Source: an uncultured Collinsella sp. (GTDB taxonomy: Bacteria > Actinomycetota > Coriobacteriia > Coriobacteriales > Coriobacteriaceae). From it: a DNA stretch of 14,109 nucleotides. Each line of letters begins with the position of its first letter. The stretch's first letter is position 1. Shown here one piece after another: positions 6,815-13,009 of the stretch. The position numbers and the translations under genes were made by a program. The notes beneath the pieces are model-generated. The model was not told the DNA's origin. It worked only from the letters and a program-made list of their open reading frames with translations, and did not search any database. The stretch lies in the NCBI GenBank assembly GCA_958370325.1, contig CATXJW010000047.1, forward strand, positions 1 to 14,109, given 5' to 3'.

Positions 6815-7780
6815 GTGACTCTGTACGAGCAGCTCGTTATCGAGCTCACCAACCGATCGTTTTCCCTTCAGGCCGCCTACCGCAGCGGCAGCACGCCCTA
6901 CGACCTGAGTGACCGCGAGCCTAAACCCTACGACCGGCAGATCGAGGACTTTGCCCGCATGATCGATGAGACCGATTGCGTGCTTGTGGGCGGTGCCTCC
7001 GGTCTCTCCGCGGCGGGCGGCGGCGACTTCTACTACGAGGACAACGCGACCTATCGCAGGCATTTCGGCAAGTTCGCCGAGCGCTATGGCTTCAAGGGGG
7101 CCTTCGAGGGGTCGTTCTATCGCTGGCCCACCGCCGAGGCGCGCTGGGGCTATCTTGCCACCTTCCTCGACACCACGCTCAACGCCCCGCTGCGCCAGCC
7201 CTACAAGGACCTCGACGCCATCCTTGCTAAGAAGGACTTCTTTGTGCTCACCACCAACCAGGACACGCAGTTCGTAAAGATCTACCCTTGGGAGAAGGTG
7301 GCGGAGATCCAGGGCGACCACCGCTTCTTCCAATGCTCCCGCTGCTGCACCGATGACGTATGGGATGCAACCGAGCCCGTCTCCCGCATGATCGAGGCCA
7401 TGGGAGACGACCTAGAGGTTCCAACAGAGCTCGTGCCGCGCTGCCCACACTGCGGGGCCGAAGCGTTCCCCTGGGTTCGCGGCTACGGCAACTTTTTGCA
7501 GGGCGAACTCTACGAGGAGCAGTACCGCAAGGCGTCCGACTGGCTTGACGCGCACGCGCATCAGAAGATTCTTTTCCTCGAGCTGGGCGTGGGTCGCATC
7601 ACGCCTGCGTTTATCCAGGAGCCGTTCTGGGCTCTCACGGCGCAGTTGCCGCAGGCGAGCTACATCGCCGTGAACAACAAGACACGCTTTCTGCCCCGTG
7701 CGATCGAGGGCCGAGGCATGGCGATCCGCGCCGACATCGCCGACGTGCTCGCCGACGTGCGCAAGACGCTGGGAAGGTAG
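6815..7780 (+). CDS. SIR2-family protein, class M-like (SirTM-like), first of three
   Basis: This 321-residue NAD-dependent sirtuin-like protein starts at GTG with AAGAAGG six bases upstream. A frame-extending ATG at 6764 lies upstream of the promoter and cannot be used from it. An N-terminal extension of about 50 residues is followed by the NAD loop VGGASGLSAAGGG (58-70). The catalytic block is TTNQD (146-150) and EIQGD with Gln166, then a zinc knuckle: Cys174, Cys177/178, Cys210 and Cys213 (QCSRCC ... CPHC). The Asn/Gln pair in place of the classic catalytic His, and the ELGVG...TP segment, resemble SirTM (class M) sirtuins, which act as ADP-ribosyltransferases in lipoyl-carrier systems. 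No macrodomain or GcvH-like partner is present here. It forms an operon with the next two genes. Family is firm; activity is inferred. Confidence 0.85.
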   Translation: MTLYEQLVIELTNRSFSLQAAYRSGSTPYDLSDREPKPYDRQIEDFARMIDETDCVLVGGASGLSAAGGGDFYYEDNATYRRHFGKFAERYGFKGAFEGSFYRWPTAEARWGYLATFLDTTLNAPLRQPYKDLDAILAKKDFFVLTTNQDTQFVKIYPWEKVAEIQGDHRFFQCSRCCTDDVWDATEPVSRMIEAMGDDLEVPTELVPRCPHCGAEAFPWVRGYGNFLQGELYEEQYRKASDWLDAHAHQKILFLELGVGRITPAFIQEPFWALTAQLPQASYIAVNNKTRFLPRAIEGRGMAIRADIADVLADVRKTLGR

Positions 7781-7783
7781 CGC

Positions 7784-8482
7784 ATGGAAACGGTAAAGGC
7801 CGCTCGCATCGGTCGGGCACTTGCCGAGGCGGATCTGATCGTCATCGGCGCCAGCAACGGGCTCGACATGGCGGAGGGGCTCAGCCTCTTCCGCGCCGAT
7901 GATCATTTTTGGGAGGCGTACGGGGACCTCGCCCAAGCCGACGTCATCAGCTGCATACTGCAGGGGCTCGCCTCCCCAGATGCAAACGTACGACGTCGAT
8001 GGGCCGAGCGGTTCCATCAAAAGGAGTATCTCGAATATGAGCCCAGCCCGCTCATGAACACGCTGCGGCGTCTTACGGAGCATGCGGACTCTTTCGTGAT
8101 CACCTGCAATATCGACGGGCATTTTGCTCGCGCAGGGCTCGACGAGAACCGCGTGCTCGAGACGGAGGGGAGCACGCGCACGTCGATCGACGAGCTGCGT
8201 CTCACTCATCCAGACGCCATCGCCGTGGCCCAGCTCGAAGAGCTTGCGCGCCTTGTGCGAGCCCATCGCAACGACAGGGTTGCCATCCTCGAGCTTGGCG
8301 TGGGACTGCGCAACGGCGTCATAAAACGTATGCTTGCTCAAATCGCAAACGCCTGCGAGCACGCCACCTATATCGTGTTTAACTACAGCCAGGCCATGGC
8401 GCCCGATGCTTCATGTGAGACCATTCTCGTTGATGGCGATATGGCACCGGCTTTTGAGGAGGTCGTCCAATGCCGTCTCTAG
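7784..8482 (+). CDS. SIR2-like protein lacking the zinc module, second of three
   Basis: This 232-residue paralogue of its two neighbours starts three bases after the upstream stop, with GGGAAGG inside the end of that gene. The NAD-loop equivalent is VIGASNGLDMAEG (20-32), where GLD replaces the usual GLS/GMS. The catalytic block is TCNID (107-111), retaining Asn109 and Asp111. The position held by Gln in both neighbours (xxQG) is Glu128 (LETEG). The stretch that carries the CxxxC...CPxC zinc knuckle in the neighbours is missing, and the protein is about 50-90 residues shorter. The ELGVG strand near the end is kept. A pseudoenzyme or regulatory subunit of a heteromer is plausible; a changed catalytic activity is the alternative. 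The frame is intact, so it is not decaying. Confidence 0.8.
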   Translation: METVKAARIGRALAEADLIVIGASNGLDMAEGLSLFRADDHFWEAYGDLAQADVISCILQGLASPDANVRRRWAERFHQKEYLEYEPSPLMNTLRRLTEHADSFVITCNIDGHFARAGLDENRVLETEGSTRTSIDELRLTHPDAIAVAQLEELARLVRAHRNDRVAILELGVGLRNGVIKRMLAQIANACEHATYIVFNYSQAMAPDASCETILVDGDMAPAFEEVVQCRL

Positions 8483-9318
8483 AAAGAGCAGCAGATAGGC
8501 TTCGAAGCCTTATCGACGATGCCGACGCCATCGTCGTCGGCATCGGCTCGGGCATGTCGAGCGCCGCCGGGTTCAACCATTACAACCGCGCGGGCATGAC
8601 GCGTGCCGGAATGGAGGACTGGCAGCGAGCATTTGGCTTTAAGTGCCTTTTCGACGGCTTCTACCACCTCTACCCCAGCCTCGAGCAGCAATGGGCCTAC
8701 TACGCGCGATACATCCATTTCATGCTGAGCGAACCGGCCTCACAGCCCTATCTCGACCTGCGCTCCCTCATCGCCCACAAGGACTACTTTATCCTGAGCA
8801 CCAACGTGGACACCCAGGTCGAGAAAACGTTTCCCGCCGAGAGAGTCTGCAACTACCAGGGAAGCGTCGCGCATCTTCAGTGCAAGCAGCCGTGCTGCGA
8901 CGAGCTCTTCGACGCGAAGCCCTACGTCGAGCGCATGCTCGCCGGCATGGCGGGGTTCGAGATCCGCAGCGAGGATATTCCTCGATGCCCGCACTGCGGC
9001 TGGCAGCTTGCGCCGTGGGTGCGCGACGACACGTTTCTGCAAGGCGGAGCATGGCGCGAGAGCCTCGAACGATACGAACGCTTTGTGCGCGAGCGCAGCA
9101 GTGGCCGCGTGCTGCTGTTGGAGCTCGGCGTGGGAGAGATGACCCCTGGCATCATCACGCTCCCGTTCTGGAGCATGACCGCAAAGCTGCCGGATGCGCA
9201 CCTGTTGAGCGTCAACATCTCGAACGGCTCGGCTCCGCTGCAGCTCGGAAGCAAGGCAGAGGCGATTCAGGCAGACTTGAGCACACTGCTCTCGGTGGCG
9301 CGGGCGAGCGACGAGTAG
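8470..9318 (+). CDS. SIR2-family protein, class M-like (SirTM-like), third of three
   Basis: This 282-residue sirtuin has GAGGAGG seven bases before its ATG and overlaps the end of the previous gene by 13 bases, indicating translational coupling. The NAD loop is VVGIGSGMSSAAG (22-34). The catalytic block is STNVD (110-114) and NYQG with Gln130. The zinc knuckle is Cys138, Cys142/143, Cys173 and Cys176. LELGVGEMTPGIITLPFW matches the late Rossmann strand seen in the first copy. It has no N-terminal extension, unlike the first copy. The active-site residues support NAD-dependent ADP-ribosyl transfer or deacylation, acting in the cytoplasm. Together the three genes form one TetR-controlled unit of an intact, an altered and another intact sirtuin. 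The substrate is unknown. Confidence 0.86.
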   Translation: MPSLERAADRLRSLIDDADAIVVGIGSGMSSAAGFNHYNRAGMTRAGMEDWQRAFGFKCLFDGFYHLYPSLEQQWAYYARYIHFMLSEPASQPYLDLRSLIAHKDYFILSTNVDTQVEKTFPAERVCNYQGSVAHLQCKQPCCDELFDAKPYVERMLAGMAGFEIRSEDIPRCPHCGWQLAPWVRDDTFLQGGAWRESLERYERFVRERSSGRVLLLELGVGEMTPGIITLPFWSMTAKLPDAHLLSVNISNGSAPLQLGSKAEAIQADLSTLLSVARASDE

Positions 9319-9324
9319 CGCGGC

Positions 9325-9343
9325 GAGGCTTAAGCCTCTTTGT
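9325..9343 (+). terminator. Terminator of the sirtuin operon
   Basis: GAGGCTTAAGCCTC (9325-9338) is a perfect 14-base palindrome that can fold as a 5-bp stem with a TTAA loop, followed by TTTGTT. It overlaps the last codons of the convergent CMD-cupin gene, so the two convergent units end within about 15 bases of each other. Confidence 0.5.
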
Positions 9344-10094
9344 TAGTCGCTTTGAGATATTCCTCGTCGTCCACAGGCTCCAGCCACTCGTTGGAGGTCT
9401 CCTCGCCCGGAACCTCCAACGCCAGATGGGAGAACCAGCTGTTGGGCGCGGCGCCGTGCCAGTGCTTCACTCCCGGGGCGATGTTGACCACGTCGCCGGG
9501 GCGCAGCTCCTGTGCCGGCTTGCCCCATTCCTGGTAAAACCCTCGGCCGGCCACGCAGACGAGAATCTGCCCGCCGCCGCTTTTGGCGTGATGGGTGTGC
9601 CAATTGTTGCGGCAGCCAGGCTCGAACGTCACGTTGAAGACGCCAACCTGCTCGGTGGAAAGGGGCGCGAGGTAGCTTTGACCGATAAAGAACTTCGCGA
9701 AGGCGTCGTTGGGGGCACCGATGGGGAAAACCATCTCGTTTTGGTGCTGAGCCTTTGCGTCGGCGGCATCGTCGTCCGCCCAGACCTCCTTCGCCATGCG
9801 GAAGGCAGCCCACGCCTTGGGCCAACCCGCATAAAACGCTGCATGCGTAAGGATCTCCGCTATCTCCGCCTTGGTCACGCCGTTGTTCTTTGCGGACGTC
9901 AGGTGATATTTGAACGAAGAGTCCGTCAGCCCCTGCGACATCAGGGCAACCACCGTCACCACGCTGCGGTCGCGCAGGGAAAGCTCACTCTCTCGGCTCC
10001 ACACCTCGCCGAACAGCACGTCGTCGTTGAGCTGTGCGAATTTGGGAGCGAACTCCCCCAGGGCGTCTCTGCCTGCCGTCTGTTTAACTGCCAT
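9330..10094 (-). CDS. Carboxymuconolactone decarboxylase-like/cupin fusion protein
   Basis: This 254-residue cytoplasmic protein starts at the ATG ending at 10094, with AGGAGG nine bases upstream; an in-frame extension to 10148 has no such site. The N-terminal half (about 10-105) is a CMD/AhpD-type helical domain (LRDRSVVTVVALMSQG, then EILTHAAFYAGWPKA); the CxxC pair of true AhpD peroxidase reductases is absent. The C-terminal half is a cupin barrel with metal ligands WHTHH (His166, 168, 169) and PGVKHWHG (His211, 213). CMD-cupin fusions of this type are common near NAD(P)H oxidoreductases in gut anaerobes, and their substrate is usually not known. It follows the flavin oxidoreductase by 63 bases on the same strand, so the two are probably cotranscribed and controlled by the divergent MerR regulator. 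Confidence 0.87.
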   Translation of the reverse strand: MAVKQTAGRDALGEFAPKFAQLNDDVLFGEVWSRESELSLRDRSVVTVVALMSQGLTDSSFKYHLTSAKNNGVTKAEIAEILTHAAFYAGWPKAWAAFRMAKEVWADDDAADAKAQHQNEMVFPIGAPNDAFAKFFIGQSYLAPLSTEQVGVFNVTFEPGCRNNWHTHHAKSGGGQILVCVAGRGFYQEWGKPAQELRPGDVVNIAPGVKHWHGAAPNSWFSHLALEVPGEETSNEWLEPVDDEEYLKATNKEA

Positions 10095-10157
10095 GATCGA
10101 TTTCCTCCTGTCGATGGTTTTGACACAAATCTGTTTCCGCGCGGCCAAGCGACCCGG

Positions 10158-10697
10158 CTAGATTCCCATGCCCATTCGTCGCGCCCGCTCCAGAGCGGGA
10201 TGCCCGGCGATTGCGCCCACGCCGTTCACGCCGCCGGCGAAAACCGTTCCAGCGAGCGTGCAGCGGGAGAAGCAGTCAGCCCATCCCTGCACTGCCTTTT
10301 TCGCGCCGTCGAAGGTTGAGCGCCCGTTCTCCGCCGCCGTCGCCAACAGATATGTCTCGGTGAATGCATAATCGGAGCCAAAAAGCGGGTTAGCGCGGTC
10401 CAGCATGGTTTTGAGCTGGCCACAGACGCTGTAGTAGTAAACGGGCGTTGCGAACACCAGGACATCGGCGTCGTGCATCTTGGCGGCAATTTCCACGGCA
10501 TCGTCTTGGATGACGCAGTGCCCCAGCTTTAAGCAGGCAAGGCAGCCCCTGCAGAAGCCCATTTGCTTCTCGTGCAGACGCACGGTCTCAACGCTGTGAC
10601 CTGCCTCCCGCGCGCCGTTGGCGAAAGCCTCCGCCAGCGTCTCGGAATTGCCATTCTTTCGTGGACTTGAAGAAACTATCAAAACCGTTTTGCCCAT
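10158..10697 (-). CDS. Flavodoxin-family NAD(P)H-dependent oxidoreductase (iron-sulfur flavoprotein-like)
   Basis: This 179-residue flavodoxin-fold protein has the FMN phosphate loop SSSPRKNGNSE (9-19) at the start and the flavin-contact segment TPVYYYSVCGQLKTMLDR in the middle. A compact cysteine motif, FCRGCLACLKLGHC (Cys49, 52, 55, 61), lies between. This is the arrangement of iron-sulfur flavoproteins and of many NADPH-dependent FMN reductase relatives, and it suggests a 4Fe-4S site feeding FMN. The start at 10697 has AGGGG upstream. It would move electrons to small-molecule or oxidative-stress substrates in the cytoplasm. It is first in a two-gene operon with the CMD-cupin gene and is divergent from a MerR regulator. 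Family is firm; whether a cluster is bound is inference. Confidence 0.87.
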   Translation of the reverse strand: MGKTVLIVSSSPRKNGNSETLAEAFANGAREAGHSVETVRLHEKQMGFCRGCLACLKLGHCVIQDDAVEIAAKMHDADVLVFATPVYYYSVCGQLKTMLDRANPLFGSDYAFTETYLLATAAENGRSTFDGAKKAVQGWADCFSRCTLAGTVFAGGVNGVGAIAGHPALERARRMGMGI

Positions 10698-10743
10698 TAC
10701 GGAACACCCCTTGCGCTCCCGATTTACATTGACGAGAATGAAG

Positions 10744-10771
10744 GTAATACCTAAACCTGACTTTAGGTCAA
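10744..10771 (-). promoter_or_regulatory. MerR-type operator within the oxidoreductase promoter
   Basis: An inverted repeat ACCTAAA-6-TTTAGGT (10749-10768) lies between the divergent genes. On the minus strand TTGACC (plus 10766-10771) is a -35 box. TATTAC (plus 10744-10749) gives a 16-base spacer, or TACCTT (plus 10741-10746) gives the 19-base spacer typical of MerR-activated promoters. In both cases the repeat occupies the spacer, as in classic MerR control. Confidence 0.55.
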
Positions 10772-10802
10772 GGAATGAATTCTACATTGTTTCGGAGGAG
10801 CC

Positions 10803-11243
10803 ATGTACACAATCGGACAGGTGGCTGAGATGTTCGGTTTGCCCGCTTCAACGCTGCGATATTACGACAAGCAGGGATTGTTCCCGGGATTGGAGCGAGC
10901 GTCCGGCATTCGCCAATTCGGCGATAGGGAGCTCGAGGCACTTCGGGTCATCGAATGCCTGAAGAAGGCGGGGATGGAGATCAAGGACATCCGGCTGTTC
11001 ATGGAATGGTGCGCAGAGGGCCCATCAACATACCCCCAGCGCAAGGCTATGTTCGAGGAGCGGAAGGCCCACATGAAATCGGAGATCGCGAACATGAACC
11101 GTGCGCTCGATATGCTGAAGTTCAAATGCTGGTACTACGAGCAGCTGAATCAAGGCGACAACGAGGCTGAGCTAAAGGCACTGATTCCAGACGGTTTGCC
11201 GGCAGAGATTAAAGAGGCCTACGAGAACGCCCACGCCCGATAA
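10803..11243 (+). CDS. MerR-family transcriptional regulator
   Basis: This 146-residue regulator has GGAGGAG just before the ATG. The N-terminal winged HTH is typical: YTIGQVAEMFGLPASTLRYYDKQGLFP, then RQFGDRELEALRVIECLKKAGMEIKDIR. A long dimerisation helix (about 75-120) ends in KFKCWYYEQ. The single cysteine there and the lack of a metal-binding Cys cluster place it among MerR regulators of general stress or small-molecule response, not metal sensors such as CueR. It is divergent from the flavin oxidoreductase/CMD-cupin pair, and the inverted repeat in their shared promoter region is its probable target. It likely twists the long-spacer promoter to activate the pair and may control itself. 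It is followed by a strong terminator. The inducer is unknown. Confidence 0.9.
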   Translation: MYTIGQVAEMFGLPASTLRYYDKQGLFPGLERASGIRQFGDRELEALRVIECLKKAGMEIKDIRLFMEWCAEGPSTYPQRKAMFEERKAHMKSEIANMNRALDMLKFKCWYYEQLNQGDNEAELKALIPDGLPAEIKEAYENAHAR

Positions 11244-11302
11244 TGCCGCCCGATGCTCGGAGGGCTTCGACGAGGAGTCGTTTTCGGGTAGGAATGCAAG
11301 GA

Positions 11303-11336
11303 AAAGGCCCCCGAACCAGAGGGTTCGGGGGCCTTT
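11303..11336 (+). terminator. Strong intrinsic terminator after the MerR gene
   Basis: A perfect 15-bp stem (11303-11317 with 11322-11336) with the core GGCCCCCGAACC/GGTTCGGGGGCC and a four-base AGAG loop is followed by a short T-rich end (TTTATT). It begins 60 bases after the MerR stop and has A residues at its 5' foot, so it may also work on the minus strand. Confidence 0.9.
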
Positions 11337-11866
11337 ATTCCCGTTATTTCGCTGGTGGCTTTGCTTTGCGGCGATGTCAAAACAGCATCAGACGATACTC
11401 GGCAGTACTAAAACGCGAGTTCAGAACACAGTTCCCGCTATTCCCACTCGATGGCGTCGGTTCTGCCGTCCCGTCACTCCAGTTACACCCAGTTTTCGGC
11501 ATCGACACGGAACGCGTGCCGCCGAATGACGCGATGTCGCGTTTCGTCGGCTTCGGGGACAAAAGCTGGGACAACCTCAAAAACTTTTTTCAAACTCAGG
11601 GCTTTGAGTTTTTGTTTTTGTCCCAAAGTGCGCGGCGGGTCGCCTTTGGAGGCTCGATGGCGCCGAAAACGCCCGTTTTGAAACTCAACCGCCCTTTTGC
11701 CCGCAAGCCGCCAGCTGCAATCGCAAGTGAATTAACGCGGGTGGCTTGCGCGCCATTTGCAAAACCCCAGGTCGCAGGTCTTCGCCATTCGTGAACAAAG
11801 TGAGTAGTCTCAGGTGGCTTGCTTATGAGTTGGCGAACGGGCCTTCAGGATTCAGGGCAAACATGC
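11337..11866. other. Long intergenic stretch with remnants and repeats
   Basis: No gene is supported over about 530 bases. The minus strand from 11473 to 11438 reads RDGRTDAIEWE followed by a stop, resembling the ATIEWE end of GMP synthase; an in-frame stop directly precedes it. A nested stem-loop spans 11556-11624. GGTGGCTTGC occurs at 11740-11749 and 11813-11822, with a looser relative near 11353. CGCAAGCCGCC at 11702-11712 pairs with 11740-11750 with one wobble. Arms TTCGCCA/TGGCGAA at 11781-11787 and 11831-11837 form another weak inverted repeat. This density of short repeats suggests an integration boundary or decayed element before the Abi gene. Confidence 0.4.
11556..11624 (+). other. 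Nested stem-loop with T runs
   Basis: Outer arms GGGACAAAA (11556-11564) and TTTTGTCCC (11616-11624) are exactly complementary. Inside, AAACTCA (11592-11598) pairs with TGAGTTT (11605-11611) and is followed by TTGTTTTTG, a weak intrinsic-terminator shape. A second GGGACAA at 11568-11574 could replace the outer 5' arm, giving alternative folds. It may be a terminator or a small structured RNA. Confidence 0.4.
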
Positions 11867-11875
11867 TGGTAGAAT
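11867..11875 (+). promoter_or_regulatory. Extended -10 promoter of the Abi gene
   Basis: TGG-TAGAAT (TGn motif plus five of six -10 matches) lies 33 bases before the ATG, with no good -35 at normal distance. The 11-base string TGGTAGAATAG (11867-11877) is repeated exactly at 12860-12870, where it forms the -10 of the first small-RNA promoter. Confidence 0.5.
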
Positions 11876-11907
11876 AGGATTCTCAAATCAATGACAGGAG
11901 ACCGAGC

Positions 11908-12870
11908 ATGGCCGAACCCCACGATAGGAAGCCGATCCTCACGATCGAGCAGCAGATAGAGCACCTCAAGCAGAAGGGCGTAGCCTTCGAACTGTGTTCC
12001 GAGGAAGAGGCCGCGGACTACCTACGCGACAAGTGCAACTTCTTCAAGCTCGCATCCTACCGCAAACTCTTCTCGAAATACGAGGGAGGCCCGCGCGACG
12101 GCCGCTACGTAGACCTCGACTTCGGCCAGCTGCGCCTGCTCGCGGCGCTCGACCAGGAGCTGCGCCACGCCCTGCTCGGCATGACGCTCGACATCGAGCA
12201 TTTCCAGAAGGTGACACTGCTTCGCGAGATGGAGGACCGTGGAGAGGACGGCTACGCCATCGTGGCCGACTACATGGCATCGCTTACCACTGCAAACAGG
12301 GAGTACCGCCTGCGCGAGCTCAAGATGAGCGGCCGCAGCCCCTACAGCTCGAGCCTCTACGCGAAGTACTCCGGCGACATGCCTGCCTGGGCCTTCCTTG
12401 AGCTCACCTCGTTCGGCACCCTCATCGACTTCGTGCGCTTCTGCGCCAGGCGATGGGGCGACAGGCGCCTCGAGGCCTCCCACTACGACCTCAAGCGCGT
12501 GAAGTCCGTCCGCAACTGCGCCGCGCACGGCTCGTGCCTGATCAACTGCTTCGCCGAGAGGGGCGCCGCCCGGGGCTCGGCGTCCAGCGGCGTCTCCCGA
12601 AGGGTCGCCGCCGTGGGAATTCCCAAGGCGACCAGGAGGAAGTGGATGGGGAATACGGCCATGCAGGAGGTCGCGACCGTGCTCGTGGCGCACTCCGGCT
12701 TGGTACCCGAGGGCTCCTCGCGCTCGCGCGCCGCATCCGAGCTCGCCGAGATGTTCGCCAGGGCCGACGGCGAAACCGAGGCGCTGCCCGACAAGGGGCC
12801 CGACGCCGCAGCTCGCTCCGCGCTCGAGTTCCTTCGCAGGTTGACAGAATCGCTCGGGTTGGTAGAATAG
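11908..12870 (+). CDS. Abi_2 family (AbiF/AbiD-like) HEPN abortive-infection protein
   Basis: This 320-residue protein starts at an ATG with AGGAGA six bases upstream. The N-terminus has the Abi_2 signature: LTIEQQIEHLKQKGVAF, then a helix pair ending in a FFKLASYRKLF motif, equivalent to the NYYRLSGY segment of the family. The middle carries AWAFLELTSFGTLIDFVRF. The HEPN catalytic motif is RNCAAH (Arg202 to His207, R-x4-H) followed by GSCLIN, equivalent to the usual RNxCAHHSRLWN. HEPN proteins of this type are RNases that act as toxins or abort phage infection. The Arg/Ala-rich C-terminal about 100 residues are less conserved. Two small-RNA genes lie directly downstream, the first promoter being inside the last 10 codons. 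This suggests an RNA partner that controls or guides the RNase. Family is firm, the RNA link inferred. Confidence 0.88.
   Translation: MAEPHDRKPILTIEQQIEHLKQKGVAFELCSEEEAADYLRDKCNFFKLASYRKLFSKYEGGPRDGRYVDLDFGQLRLLAALDQELRHALLGMTLDIEHFQKVTLLREMEDRGEDGYAIVADYMASLTTANREYRLRELKMSGRSPYSSSLYAKYSGDMPAWAFLELTSFGTLIDFVRFCARRWGDRRLEASHYDLKRVKSVRNCAAHGSCLINCFAERGAARGSASSGVSRRVAAVGIPKATRRKWMGNTAMQEVATVLVAHSGLVPEGSSRSRAASELAEMFARADGETEALPDKGPDAAARSALEFLRRLTESLGLVE
12841..12868 (+). promoter_or_regulatory. Promoter of small RNA copy 1, inside the end of the Abi gene
   Basis: TTGACA (12841-12846, perfect -35) and TAGAAT (12863-12868) are 16 bases apart, with an extended TGn motif (12860-12862). It lies within the last codons of the Abi gene and should start RNA near 12875. 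It can express the small RNA independently of, and more strongly than, the Abi mRNA. Confidence 0.75.
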
Positions 12871-12874
12871 CCTG

Positions 12875-12936
12875 CAGATAGCAAAACCTTCACGGTTTTA
12901 GGGGCGGACTTGCGCAAGCGACTCTGCCCTATTTTT
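12875..12936 (+). ncRNA. Abi-associated structured small RNA, copy 1
   Basis: The predicted transcript is about 60 nt. Hairpin 1 is AAAACC/GGTTTT (12883-12888 with 12894-12899, loop TTCAC). Hairpin 2 starts one base later: 12901-12913 pairs with 12918-12930 as a 13-position stem with one C-C mismatch, closed by a GCAA (GNRA) tetraloop. It ends in A-TTTTT, so hairpin 2 doubles as the terminator. A diverged second copy of the whole unit starts 133 bases later and keeps both hairpins. RNAs with dedicated promoters beside Abi_2 genes have been reported (an abiF RNA motif, recalled from the literature and not checked here). The probable role is a partner or antitoxin RNA for the HEPN protein. Confidence 0.7.
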
Positions 12937-12975
12937 ATATTCACTCGCTATAGGAGACGGGTGATACCTGGGTCA

Positions 12976-13003
12976 ATGACAGAACTGAGAAGCCCGGAAT
13001 AAT
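12976..13003 (+). promoter_or_regulatory. Promoter of small RNA copy 2
   Basis: ATGACA (12976-12981) and AATAAT (12998-13003) each match five of six consensus bases and are 16 bases apart, exactly the spacing of the copy 1 promoter. Twelve bases separate the -10 from hairpin 1 (14 in copy 1), and the interval shares AGCC...AG.TAG with copy 1. Confidence 0.65.
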
Positions 13004-13009
13004 GGAGCC

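Noticed and set aside
8643..10319. 558-codon plus-strand frame running through the third sirtuin and the convergent genes
   Set aside because: It crosses two well-supported genes in wrong frames, one of them in antisense. The product is Arg/Ala/His-rich with no domain.
12453..12881. 142-codon frame overlapping the end of the Abi gene
   Set aside because: It is out of frame with the conserved HEPN protein, very Arg/Gly-rich and without a start signal.
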